Notes under the pieces: model-generated
What the model saw: the letters and a program-made list of their open reading frames with translations, nothing else
What the model was told of the DNA's origin: nothing
Database searches by the model: none
Source: Phycisphaerae bacterium
Lineage (GTDB): Bacteria > Planctomycetota > Phycisphaerae > UBA1845 > Fen-1342
Direction of reading: 5' to 3'
Length of the DNA: 36,545 nucleotides
Assembly (NCBI GenBank): GCA_028279405.1
Contig: JANQNU010000009.1
Coordinates: forward strand, 1 to 36,545
In this document: positions 7,368 to 15,628 of the stretch, one piece after another
Numbering within the stretch: the stretch's first letter is position 1
How the letters are laid out: the number at the start of each line of letters is the position of its first letter
Made by a program: the position numbers and the translations under genes

Positions 7368-8954
7368 ATGTCAGATTCGCCGTTTGACCTGGAGTCATTC
7401 CGCAATTGGCGCGGGCCGGGGCCGTGGGTCCGCTGGGGAGGCGGGGCCGTGCTGATGGTCGTGCTGATACTCGCGCTGATGTGGTTCGTAGTCCGCATCG
7501 AGGTGGAAGCGGACGAGATCCTGGTACTGATCAACAAGACCGGCCGCACACTGCCTGCTGAGCTGGCGGATACGTTCGGCGACCAGGTCGTGCTCTACCC
7601 GGCGCTGATCGACGCGATCGCCGCGAAGACCGGCAAGGACGCGAAGAACGTGCGGGAGGGCTACAAGGGCATTCGTTACGACGTGCTGACGGAAGGGCGC
7701 TACTTTCCGAACCCGTACAGCTATCGCGCGATCAAAATGAACGCCACGCTGATCAAGCAGGACGAGGTCGGCGTGCTCGTGCGACGCTACGGCAAGCCGC
7801 TGCCCTTTCCCAAGACCGTCGCGACCGAACCGGACGAGCGCGGACCGGTAACCGAGATCCTCCGACCCGGACGACACAACATCAACCGCCTCGCGTACGA
7901 CGTTCAGCGCTTTCCGGCCGTCCAGATCCCCGAAGGCCACGTGGGCGTCGTCACGCTGCTCAGCGGCAACGACCCGGAGACCAAGAACACGTATACGGTC
8001 GAGCCCGGGGAAAAGGGCGTGCAGCGCCAAACGCTGCCGCCCGGCCTCGAGTACTACAACCCGTATCTACAACGGATCGAAATCGTTGACATCCGCAGCC
8101 ACAAGTATGACATGATCGGCAGTGACGCGATCCACTTCCCGTCGAACGACAGCTTCACCATCAGCATCGACGGGACGATCGAATGGGCCATCCGCCCCGA
8201 CCGCGTTGCGGAAGTCACCGTCGCGTACGGCGACGAGCAGGAGATCCTCGACAAGGTGATTCTGCCGAACGCCCGCAGCATCGCGCGAATCCAGGGATCG
8301 AAACTGTACGCCCGTGAATTCATCAGCGGCAAGACGCGGACTGCCTTCCAGGACCGGCTGCTTCACGAGCTACGCGACGAATGCTGGCGGCATGGAATCG
8401 ACATCAAGGCGGCGCTGGTTCGCGAGATCCAACCGCCGGCCGAGATCGCTCGGCTCATCAGTCAGCGCGAACAGGCCGACCAGGAGATCGAGCGGTACAC
8501 CAACGAGATGAAGGAAGCCCGCGCCGAAGCCCAACTCGTCGAGCAGCGCGAACTGCAGGCGCAGAACAAACGGCTCGGCGACGCCCGGCGTGAAGTCGTG
8601 ACGGTCACGAAACAGGCCGAGGAACGCAAGGTCGTCTCCGTCACCCAGGCCCGCCGCGAGCTGGAAGTCGGCAAGCTCGAACTCGAAGCCGCGCGGAAAC
8701 AAGCGTCCGCAATCCGCTCAAAAGGCGAGGCCGAGGCCAAGGTCATCGTGTTCCAGCATCAAGCGGAGGCCCAGCCGCTGGGCCGAGCAGTTCAAGCGTT
8801 CGGCGACGGCACCGCGTATGCCCAGCAGTTTTACCTGCAACGGCTCGGACCGGCGATCGAATCGATCCTGATGAACACCGACGGACCGATCATGGAAGTC
8901 TTCCGCGAACTGCAGTCGTACGACACCAAGCCGGTGTCGGGAGGTGCCGAATGA
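7368..8954 (+). CDS. Membrane SPFH/band-7 protein A with three N-terminal beta-modules
   Basis: A 528-residue protein anchored by one N-terminal membrane helix (about 25-42). Three related beta-rich modules follow, at roughly 46-122, 128-184 and 187-246, sharing a pattern of V.VRR.GK.LP, then ERG, then EILRPGR..N. After these come an SPFH/band-7 domain (about 250-360, with WAIRPDRVAEV and a REFISGKTR segment), a charged coiled coil (365-470) and a C-terminal segment rich in aromatic and hydrophobic residues. SPFH proteins assemble into membrane-associated oligomers, as in HflK/C, stomatin and flotillin; the partner here is unknown. AGGGAGGA seven bases before the ATG supports the start. The stop overlaps the paralogous downstream gene (ATGA), suggesting a co-translated hetero-oligomer. 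Confidence 0.87.
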   Translation: MSDSPFDLESFRNWRGPGPWVRWGGGAVLMVVLILALMWFVVRIEVEADEILVLINKTGRTLPAELADTFGDQVVLYPALIDAIAAKTGKDAKNVREGYKGIRYDVLTEGRYFPNPYSYRAIKMNATLIKQDEVGVLVRRYGKPLPFPKTVATEPDERGPVTEILRPGRHNINRLAYDVQRFPAVQIPEGHVGVVTLLSGNDPETKNTYTVEPGEKGVQRQTLPPGLEYYNPYLQRIEIVDIRSHKYDMIGSDAIHFPSNDSFTISIDGTIEWAIRPDRVAEVTVAYGDEQEILDKVILPNARSIARIQGSKLYAREFISGKTRTAFQDRLLHELRDECWRHGIDIKAALVREIQPPAEIARLISQREQADQEIERYTNEMKEARAEAQLVEQRELQAQNKRLGDARREVVTVTKQAEERKVVSVTQARRELEVGKLELEAARKQASAIRSKGEAEAKVIVFQHQAEAQPLGRAVQAFGDGTAYAQQFYLQRLGPAIESILMNTDGPIMEVFRELQSYDTKPVSGGAE

Positions 8955-10663
8955 CCCGCAACTTGATCCTCACGATCGTCGGATCCACCATGGTCGGCGG
9001 CGCCATACTAGCCACCGTGCTCTGGTTCGCCTTCCGCGTCTACGTACCGGAGAATCAGTGCGCAATCCTGATCCGCAAGACCGGCCAGGCTCTGCCCGCC
9101 GGCCAGCTCGTCGCGACCGAGCCCGGACAGCGCGGCATCCAAGAGACCGTGCTCGGGCCGGGACGGTACTTCTATAACCCATACACGTGGACCGTACAGG
9201 CCAAGCCGCTGACCACCATCCCCGCCGGCGATCCGGCCACCTGGGACTGGACAAAACGCAGCAACGAGGGCCAGTCCGACGCGAATTCCGCGACAGATCG
9301 CAATTTCTCGTTCGACGGACAGTTCCCGATGGTCGGCGTGGTCGTTCGCAAGGTCGGCAAGCCCGCCGCACCGGGACAAGTGATCGTCTCGCGCGAATCC
9401 GGCGTACAGGGAATCCTGGAAGAAGTACTGACCCCGGGTACCTACAAGCTCAACCCATACGTTTACGAGGTCGAGCTGCATCCCGCGACCGTGATCCCGG
9501 CGGGCTTCGTCGGCGTCGTCACCAACCTGTTCGGGGCGGCGGCCAATGACGGAACGAGCGTGACTCTGGCACCCAGCGACGACGCGCCACCATCTGACGA
9601 TGATCCGACGACCCACGTCAGCATCGTCCGACCGCTGGCCAAGCCCGGCGAGCGCGGTACGCTCGCGGACGTGCTTCAGCCCGGCGTGTACTTCATCAAC
9701 CCCAAGCTCCAGAAGGTCACGCTTGTCGAGATCGGATTCAACGAGTACTCGCAGATCAAGGAAAGCGAGTCGCGCAACTACCGTATTTCGTTCCCGTCGG
9801 ACACGGGCTACCTGATCCGCGTCGGCGTCACCGTCATCTGGGGCATTCACCCCGAACATGCCGCCGAGATCATCAACGAGTACGGAAACGTCGACCGGGT
9901 GCTCGACAAGGTGATCGGCCCGCAGCTGCGCTCGATCTGCCGCAACATCGGATCGACCTACGACGCCCGCGATTTCATCCAGGGAGAGAAACGCGAGCTG
10001 TTCCAGCGCGCACTCACCGCCGAACTGCAATCGGTCGGCAAGGAAAAGAACATCGAGGTGCTGATCGCGCTGGTGCGCGAGATCGAGGTACATGCGCCTT
10101 CGGCCGCCGCCGGCGATAGCGAAGTCACCGACGACCTCAAGCGCACGATCCAGCAAAGCTTCGTGGCGATCGAAAGCGAGCTGACGAAAAACAAGCAGCG
10201 CGAAGCGGCCGCCGTCCGCGCCGAGCTCGAAGAGGAACGCAAGAAGGTCGAGATCGCTCAGGAGAAGATCCGCGCCGAAACGCGGGTCATGGTCGCTGAC
10301 GTCTCCGCCGAGGGCCAGAAACAGGCCGCGGAGGTCGACGCCCAGGCCGAGCTGGAGGTCGCGACCATTCGCGAACAGGTCGCCAAACTTGCTGCTGAGC
10401 GGACGGAGATCCTCGGTGCGGCCAACGCCGACGTCGCCCGGCTGGCCAACGATGCTGAAGCGCAGGGCTACGAGATGCTGGTCGGCGCCTTCGGCAGCCC
10501 GCGGGCATACAACCTGTACACCTTCGCGAAGAACTTCGAACCGCAGTCGATCCGCCTGTTCTTCGCCGGCAACGGCACGTTCTGGACCGACCTGTCCCGA
10601 CTCCAGGAAACCGGAACCGCCAAGCTGCTCCAGGACGCGGTCAAACCGCAAGGAACGAACTGA
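8951..10663 (+). CDS. Membrane SPFH/band-7 protein B with three N-terminal beta-modules
   Basis: A 570-residue paralogue of the preceding protein. One N-terminal membrane helix (7-29), then modules at about 33-88, 124-181 and 183-268. Each carries a version of VRK.GK..P.GQ, then G.RGI.E.VL.PG.Y..NPY. An acidic insert (about 209-219, DDAPPSDDD) interrupts the third. The SPFH domain is near 280-385 (VIWGIHPEHAAEI, DARDFIQGEKR), followed by an Ala/Glu/Lys-rich coiled coil to about 490 and a C-terminal segment with NLYTFAKNF. The order resembles HflK/HflC pairs, but the repeated modules are extra. ATG within an ATGA overlap with the upstream gene. Confidence 0.87.
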   Translation: MTRNLILTIVGSTMVGGAILATVLWFAFRVYVPENQCAILIRKTGQALPAGQLVATEPGQRGIQETVLGPGRYFYNPYTWTVQAKPLTTIPAGDPATWDWTKRSNEGQSDANSATDRNFSFDGQFPMVGVVVRKVGKPAAPGQVIVSRESGVQGILEEVLTPGTYKLNPYVYEVELHPATVIPAGFVGVVTNLFGAAANDGTSVTLAPSDDAPPSDDDPTTHVSIVRPLAKPGERGTLADVLQPGVYFINPKLQKVTLVEIGFNEYSQIKESESRNYRISFPSDTGYLIRVGVTVIWGIHPEHAAEIINEYGNVDRVLDKVIGPQLRSICRNIGSTYDARDFIQGEKRELFQRALTAELQSVGKEKNIEVLIALVREIEVHAPSAAAGDSEVTDDLKRTIQQSFVAIESELTKNKQREAAAVRAELEEERKKVEIAQEKIRAETRVMVADVSAEGQKQAAEVDAQAELEVATIREQVAKLAAERTEILGAANADVARLANDAEAQGYEMLVGAFGSPRAYNLYTFAKNFEPQSIRLFFAGNGTFWTDLSRLQETGTAKLLQDAVKPQGTN

Positions 10664-10704
10664 TGAAGGAGATGTACACCGGACGTCGCGGTGGCGCGGA
10701 GTGA

Positions 10705-10815
10705 CTAGGCCCTCCTGGGTGGCACTGGCGGCTTGTCCGCCAGTGTTCGGAACGTGCATTAACCATGAGGGGTGCGGTGGGCGTCTCGCCCGCCACTGTT
10801 CGGACGCTCCCGGTG
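10705..10815. repeat. Intergenic hairpin mosaic, locus 2
   Basis: Between the convergent SPFH and YkgJ genes are two hairpins of the mosaic family: CACTGGCGG (10723-10731) with CCGCCAGTG (10737-10745) around cttgt, and GGTGGGCG-tct-CGCCCGCC near 10777-10795. The first is the exact reverse complement of the hairpin at 25988-26010. Either could also act as a transcript end, though no U-tract follows. Confidence 0.75.
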
Positions 10816-10817
10816 CC

Positions 10818-12140
10818 CTACACGGAGACCGGCGTATCGTACGTGCTTGCCGCGGACACCGGCGCGCCACCTGTCGGCATCGGCGGCGCTCCTTGCTGCC
10901 GGAATCGCAGCATCTTGAGGCTGCCGAGCGCGAGCGCCGGGCTGCCCAGGGCCGATGCGAACCAGCTTCGCAGGACTTTGTCGTACAAGCGCTCCTGGTT
11001 CGCGAGATGGAACTCCACGAGCGTCAACCCTCGTTGCACGCAGGCCACGTCGAGTACCGTCTTCTTCGCCTCCAGCCGGACCAGATGCGCATAGTAGATG
11101 ATCGCATTCAGGTCCAGGACGTGCTGATGAATGCCCGAGACGATCGGCAACCGGCTACCGGCCGGGTTGTGCTGCCAGATGCGCGAGTAGAAGTACCGGC
11201 GCAGCAGCCCGTTGGCCTCCGGCGAAAGATCGACGGTCGCCGGCTGGGCCATCACCTCCGCGACGCTGACATTGCGTTCCAGCAGCCGGCTCGCGTAGCC
11301 GCCCTTGAGTGAGGTGACGCCCATCAGCTTGGGGATCAACGCGAACCGCTTCAGCAGGCCCGCTTCGGAGGGATCGCTGATATCGGGATAAAGCGTCGCC
11401 GCAAATAGTAGCCGACAGGGCATCGGTGCCTGTGCCGCATTCTCGAAGCGCTGCGTCAGCTCCGGATCCAGGTCCGCTTGCAGCTGCCCGTCGAGCAGTG
11501 TCTGCACGAGCGTCTCAGGCGACTGCCGGCCGGCTTCGTCGAGCAGCGCCAACGCCTTGCCGAAGCGCATCGCGACCGACGCTTCGCTCCGCGCCGAGAA
11601 CAACTCGCCGATCTGCACCAGTAATGCCCTGGCCGCGCGAAACGGAATCGACCGTTCCGGCGTCAATCGAACCGGTTGCTCCTCGTCGACCGCTCCCGTC
11701 GGCTTCGCGACCGTGTGGAAGATCTCCTCCTGCTGCTCAGCAAGCGGCTTACCACTCTGCTCCTGTACTGCCTTGCACCCGTAATTCGCTGAGATCCGTG
11801 TCCCATCGGCCGTCGGCACGGGCAGATAGGGAAACTGCTTGCACATGTGCGGCTTGGCCTCGAATCCCAACTTCTTGTGGACGATGCACCAGCCGTCGCT
11901 ATCCAGAAAGATGCACTTCTGGCCACTACTCTTGGTGAGTTCGATCGTGGGTGTGCCGTTGCGCCTGACCCGCTTGAAGAGCGTTCGCTCCGCCAGCTGC
12001 GGAAACTCCGCGCCCCAATCAACCGCGGCGTAACGTTCGGCGTCCGCCTCCGAGATGTTGGTCGCCCACGGCTGCTCGCAACACCAGCCACACGCGCTGC
12101 AACCGAATTGAATGCTCTGATCGAAGATCGGTAGCCGCAT
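10818..12140 (-). CDS. YkgJ-family cysteine-cluster protein
   Basis: A 440-residue protein with the YkgJ/FliB-type cysteine cluster near its N-terminus: CSACGWCC (Cys14, 17, 20, 21), later KCIFLDSDGWCIVH and PHMCKQFPY. The cluster is thought to bind zinc or an Fe-S centre, and some relatives are flagellin lysine N-methylases, but the substrate here is unknown. The long C-terminal part (about 160-440) is alpha-helical in composition and not recognised. AGGAGG seven bases upstream supports the ATG. It follows the polysaccharide deacetylase on the same strand after 69 bp and may be at the end of that transcript. Its 3' end abuts repeat locus 2. Confidence 0.82.
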   Translation of the reverse strand: MRLPIFDQSIQFGCSACGWCCEQPWATNISEADAERYAAVDWGAEFPQLAERTLFKRVRRNGTPTIELTKSSGQKCIFLDSDGWCIVHKKLGFEAKPHMCKQFPYLPVPTADGTRISANYGCKAVQEQSGKPLAEQQEEIFHTVAKPTGAVDEEQPVRLTPERSIPFRAARALLVQIGELFSARSEASVAMRFGKALALLDEAGRQSPETLVQTLLDGQLQADLDPELTQRFENAAQAPMPCRLLFAATLYPDISDPSEAGLLKRFALIPKLMGVTSLKGGYASRLLERNVSVAEVMAQPATVDLSPEANGLLRRYFYSRIWQHNPAGSRLPIVSGIHQHVLDLNAIIYYAHLVRLEAKKTVLDVACVQRGLTLVEFHLANQERLYDKVLRSWFASALGSPALALGSLKMLRFRQQGAPPMPTGGAPVSAASTYDTPVSV

Positions 12141-12209
12141 CTACCCGCCTCCTCCTGGGGCCGTCTCCCCTACTGATTCGGCAGGCCCGCTCACTTTGGT
12201 TGAGCTTGC

Positions 12210-13172
12210 CTACAGTTTGAAACACTTGGTAACTGGAACGCCCGCCAACACGCGTGCAGCGGTATCGAACCGAAAGCGCTTTAGGAGATCCCCCAACTTT
12301 CGCTCGGTCGTATGCAGGTTGACACGATGCCGCCACTGCGCCATTCGCCGCAAGGGTAACCGCGGCTGATCAGGATCAAGCTCCCACGGATGCAGGTAGA
12401 GCATCGCCGGCGCTTCCTGTGCCGCGCAGTGCCGTAACGCCCGCGCAACAATTGCGCCCGGCAACAACCGCAAATAGCCGCCACCACCAACCGGCAAACG
12501 CAGCGGCCCGATCCGACGCACCATCGGCGGAAATTCGACGATCGAACGTCCGCTGGGCGCAATCGCGCGGAACGGTCCCAGGGGCGCGTCCGGCACGCCA
12601 TACCGATCGTGACGGATCGGGAAGATACTGGCGTCGTACTCGAAACCCGTTTCGAGTAGCACATCGAGCGCCCACGCCGTCTTGCGAGTGATCGAGAACG
12701 TCGGTGCGCGGTAGCCGATCGTCCTGCACCCTAACGTGTCCTCGATCACGCCGCGGGCCCGACGCAGGTCGGCCGTCAGCGTCGTCGGGGTCATTCGGCT
12801 CAGATGATCGTGCATCTGCCCATGGCACGCGATCTCGTGCCCCGCCGCCGCGATGTCGCGCAGGAGCGAGCGCATCCGCGGGACGCACCACCCCAGCACG
12901 AAGAACGTGGCCCGGTTGCCAGTCTCCGCCAACATGGCGGCGATCCGCTCGACAAACGGTGCCGCACGACACTGGCGGGTCTCCCAAGATTCCTTGGAAA
13001 CGCTGCGCGCAAACACCTCCGCGTGAAAATACTCCTCGACATCGATGCTCAGACAGAAACGGGTCGATGTTGAACGCGAATCCAGCGCGCGATCGATAGC
13101 CGCATCCACCGCTCGCTTCTCCGACGATGATCGCTCCAAGGACCTCGGCTGGACTGGTGTAGAGGAGATCAT
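12210..13172 (-). CDS. XrtA-system-type polysaccharide deacetylase
   Basis: A 320-residue NodB-fold deacetylase of the type found in XrtA/PEP-CTERM exopolysaccharide loci. It removes acetyl groups from the polymer, probably in the periplasm or during export. Visible motifs are CLSIDVEEYFHAE (catalytic Asp44), CHGQMHDH (metal-binding HxxxH), GYRAPTFSIT and, near the C-terminus, YLHPWELDPDQPR. The last feature and the overall length are characteristic of this subfamily. No signal peptide is visible. The ATG overlaps the stop of the upstream glycosyltransferase (ATGA), making it the distal gene of the minus-strand arm. Confidence 0.9.
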   Translation of the reverse strand: MISSTPVQPRSLERSSSEKRAVDAAIDRALDSRSTSTRFCLSIDVEEYFHAEVFARSVSKESWETRQCRAAPFVERIAAMLAETGNRATFFVLGWCVPRMRSLLRDIAAAGHEIACHGQMHDHLSRMTPTTLTADLRRARGVIEDTLGCRTIGYRAPTFSITRKTAWALDVLLETGFEYDASIFPIRHDRYGVPDAPLGPFRAIAPSGRSIVEFPPMVRRIGPLRLPVGGGGYLRLLPGAIVARALRHCAAQEAPAMLYLHPWELDPDQPRLPLRRMAQWRHRVNLHTTERKLGDLLKRFRFDTAARVLAGVPVTKCFKL

Positions 13173-14344
13173 CCCGCGCCCTCGGTTGCGAAGCTGCGCC
13201 TCGTTGACGACAGCACGATCGTCGACATTTCCGCGACGCGAGCCTCCCAGGCCTCGGACCGCACGAGCGCCTGCCGGTGAGCGAATGATTCGCGCGCGTC
13301 CAATGCGTCGTCACACGCGCGAATGAACTCGTCGACTGTCTCCGCCGTTCGGACCGCCGGCGCGTAGGAAAGGACCGCGGGCATCGGCGCCGAAACGACG
13401 GGCAAACCGGCGGCGAGGTACTCGCGCAGCTTGATCGGGTTGACGGCGTGGATCAGCCGATTCATGCGAAACGGAATCAGCCCCACGTCGAAGCACGCCG
13501 CGTACGCCGGCAATTCCGTGTACGGCCGGCCGCCGAGGATGTGGATGTTTTCGAGGCCGCGAAGCAGGTCGAGCGGCACGCGCGAATCGCCGATCATCAC
13601 GATCGAGCGGTCCGGACGCGCAAGCGCCGCCGAACGCAACAGCTCGAGGTCGACGTAGTCGCTGATCAGTCCGAAGTAGCCGAGGATCGGGCGCGGGATT
13701 GCCGCGATGTCACGTGGCAGTTGATCGTTGGAAATCTGCCGGGCCTTGGCAAAATGTTCCGTGTCGACGCCGTGCGGAACCAGGTGCAGATTGTCGCTGA
13801 GCGGTCGGCAATGTTCGCGGAGCGGTTCCGATGTCGCGAAGACGACATCAGCGCGCCGACAGGTATCCGCTTCCAGCGTACGGATCAATTCCGCGTTGTA
13901 CCCGGCAAATGCCGCAAAATCGTCCACGCAGCAATACACCGTCGCTTCGTAGCGCCGTCGGTCGATCAGTTCGGGCAAGTCCGGAGTGAAGAGCCAAAGC
14001 TGGGTCGGCCGCGGCGCCTGCGCGGAGAGCGCGTTGCTGATGGCGCGGTCGATCCGATCGACGTTGATTCGGCGTGCGGCGCGCGACTCCGGCCAGGGAA
14101 TGACAAACGGGGAGAGCACGCGAATCGCGTCACTGACGGCGCGCTGCGGTCGGCGGGTCTCCCAAAGGCGCGCGAATGCCGCGCGGAAGTCGGCAAAGTT
14201 CAGCTGTGGTCGCCGAGAGGCGTGAAAATTCACCCAGATCACGTCGTTGTCATGCCGGGCAAGCATCCGCATGATGTGGTGCTTGCCCGTCGGATGTGCG
14301 TTCCAGTTGCTCGCGATGCAGACGATCGTGCGCCCCGCGATCAT
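13169..14344 (-). CDS. Glycosyltransferase (TuaH-like GT-B)
   Basis: A 391-residue GT-B protein with N-terminal IVCIASNWNAHPTGKHHIM and a C-terminal donor domain containing IGDSRVPLDLL, GRPYTELPAYAACFDVGLIPF and KLREYLAAGLPVVS. These are the features of the TuaH-like glycosyltransferases often seen in exopolysaccharide loci. It would add a sugar to the repeat unit on the cytoplasmic side. A GAGAGGAG sits six to seven bases upstream of the ATG. It starts 14 bp after the preceding glycosyltransferase and overlaps the deacetylase by four bases. Confidence 0.87.
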   Translation of the reverse strand: MIAGRTIVCIASNWNAHPTGKHHIMRMLARHDNDVIWVNFHASRRPQLNFADFRAAFARLWETRRPQRAVSDAIRVLSPFVIPWPESRAARRINVDRIDRAISNALSAQAPRPTQLWLFTPDLPELIDRRRYEATVYCCVDDFAAFAGYNAELIRTLEADTCRRADVVFATSEPLREHCRPLSDNLHLVPHGVDTEHFAKARQISNDQLPRDIAAIPRPILGYFGLISDYVDLELLRSAALARPDRSIVMIGDSRVPLDLLRGLENIHILGGRPYTELPAYAACFDVGLIPFRMNRLIHAVNPIKLREYLAAGLPVVSAPMPAVLSYAPAVRTAETVDEFIRACDDALDARESFAHRQALVRSEAWEARVAEMSTIVLSSTRRSFATEGAG

Positions 14345-14358
14345 GCGGCGACTCCTCT

Positions 14359-15618
14359 CTACCCCACGAGCGACGCTGTTTCACGTGAAACATCGCTGTC
14401 GCCGATCGCCGCCGGCGGCACCGCAGTGCCACCGGTGGGGTCCGTCTGCAACCAGTGTTCGAGCCACATCCCCTGCTGCTGATAGTCGTACGCGTGACGT
14501 ACCGCCGCCCGGGCCCGACGTTGCAGCGAGTGCGCCTGCCGATCGTCTTGCAACAAGATCGCGACCGCGGTCGCAAAGTCCACCGGGTCCGACGCGATCG
14601 CGAACGGCGGACGGCCGACATAATCAATGCCCGCGGCGGCGTCCGGAGTGACCACGCACGCCCGACCCGCCGCCATTGCGACAATCAACTTGGATTGCAC
14701 GCCGATATCACCGTCGACCGGGTTGACGAAAACGCGCATCTGGTGCAGATAGCGACCCACGTCGTCGACTTCGCCGGTGACGTGAATTCCGGGTTTCCGA
14801 CCCAATGCACGAATCGCGCGCGACGGTCCCTTGCCTACGATCCACCACTTCGCATTCGGGACGCGCGCCTGCACCCGCGGCCAGACCTCCGACGCGAACC
14901 ACTCCACGGCCCGAACGTTCGGCGGATAGAACATCGAACCCACGAAGCCAATCGTCGGGTACGCCGACACGGTACCGGGATCGCGCGGACTGTACGCCTC
15001 GATATCCAAGGCCGTCCGCAACACCGCCGTGCGGTGCGCCGGAACGCGGCGATTCAACCGGGCGCGCTCGCGCTCGTTGACCAGCAGGCACACGTCGTGC
15101 CGCTTGCACCATTGAACCTCGCGCTCGGCAAGTCGCCGATGTTCGGTTCGGAAGAGCCACGACAACGGCGGCAACGCCCGATCCGCATAGACGCGCCATT
15201 TGTGGCTGTCGACGTCGACCATGTCGAGCACGCGCCGTCGAGCCGCGACCAACGTCGCGTAGGGCGCCATTGCCGACGAGTAGGTCAGTACGGCATCGAA
15301 CGAAGTCTGTTTGGTCCAGCGCCGGAGCATCTGCTCGAGCCGCGCGTCGGCGAAGTAGCCCTCGGTAACGGTCTGTCCGCGCAACAGGGATGCCGCTCCG
15401 CGAAGCAACGACCAATGGTGGTGCAGTGGAACGACGCACACCTCGCGGCAGACTCGCCGGGCGTGCCGGACGCGCGCCGGGCTGACCGATCCGTGGTTGA
15501 GCGACGCGAGCCAGATCTCGTGGCGCTCTGCAAGATGCTCCAGTTCGAACCACGCACGAAGGGTGTCACCCCGATTCGGCGGGTACGGAAACCGCGGCGT
15601 CAGCATCAGGATCCGCAC
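14359..15618 (-). CDS. XrtA/PEP-CTERM-type sugar transferase (Stp1 family)
   Basis: A 419-residue glycosyltransferase matching the PEP-CTERM/EpsH1 system family. It starts MRILMLTPRFPYPPNRGD and continues with an ERHEIWLASL strand, a DMVDVDSHKW segment mid-protein, and donor-side GFVGSMFYPPNVRAVEWF and IVGKGPSRAI. The C-terminal tail after about residue 390 (TGGTAVPPAAIGDSDVSRET) is not family-like. It is encoded by a hairpin of the repeat family (14414-14433) followed by an exact parS palindrome (14377-14392). Gene spacing (10 bp after the FemAB-like gene, 14 bp before the next) fits one operon. Confidence 0.9.
   Translation of the reverse strand: MRILMLTPRFPYPPNRGDTLRAWFELEHLAERHEIWLASLNHGSVSPARVRHARRVCREVCVVPLHHHWSLLRGAASLLRGQTVTEGYFADARLEQMLRRWTKQTSFDAVLTYSSAMAPYATLVAARRRVLDMVDVDSHKWRVYADRALPPLSWLFRTEHRRLAEREVQWCKRHDVCLLVNERERARLNRRVPAHRTAVLRTALDIEAYSPRDPGTVSAYPTIGFVGSMFYPPNVRAVEWFASEVWPRVQARVPNAKWWIVGKGPSRAIRALGRKPGIHVTGEVDDVGRYLHQMRVFVNPVDGDIGVQSKLIVAMAAGRACVVTPDAAAGIDYVGRPPFAIASDPVDFATAVAILLQDDRQAHSLQRRARAAVRHAYDYQQQGMWLEHWLQTDPTGGTAVPPAAIGDSDVSRETASLVG
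14377..14392. other. parS-like ParB-binding site
   Basis: TGTTTCACGTGAAACA is a perfect 16-bp palindrome identical to the widely conserved chromosomal parS sequence bound by ParB. It is read in frame as DVSRET in the C-terminal tail of the sugar transferase. parS sites usually sit in the origin-proximal part of bacterial chromosomes and recruit ParB and SMC for segregation. I see no parA, parB or dnaA in the window and no second site. Confidence 0.85.
14414..14433 (-). repeat. Hairpin of the repeat family inside a coding region
   Basis: On the mRNA strand GGTGGCAC-tgcg-GTGCCGCC forms an eight-pair stem, one pair being G.U. It encodes GGTAVPP in the sugar transferase C-terminal tail. The same GGCAC...GTGCC pairing occurs in repeat locus 4 near 36268-36294. 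It appears to be a repeat unit absorbed into the end of the gene. Confidence 0.6.
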
Positions 15619-15628
15619 ATCCCCCCCC

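Noticed and set aside
9008..10870. A 620-codon open frame antisense to SPFH gene B
   Set aside because: A GC-rich shadow frame; the sense strand encodes a clear SPFH protein.
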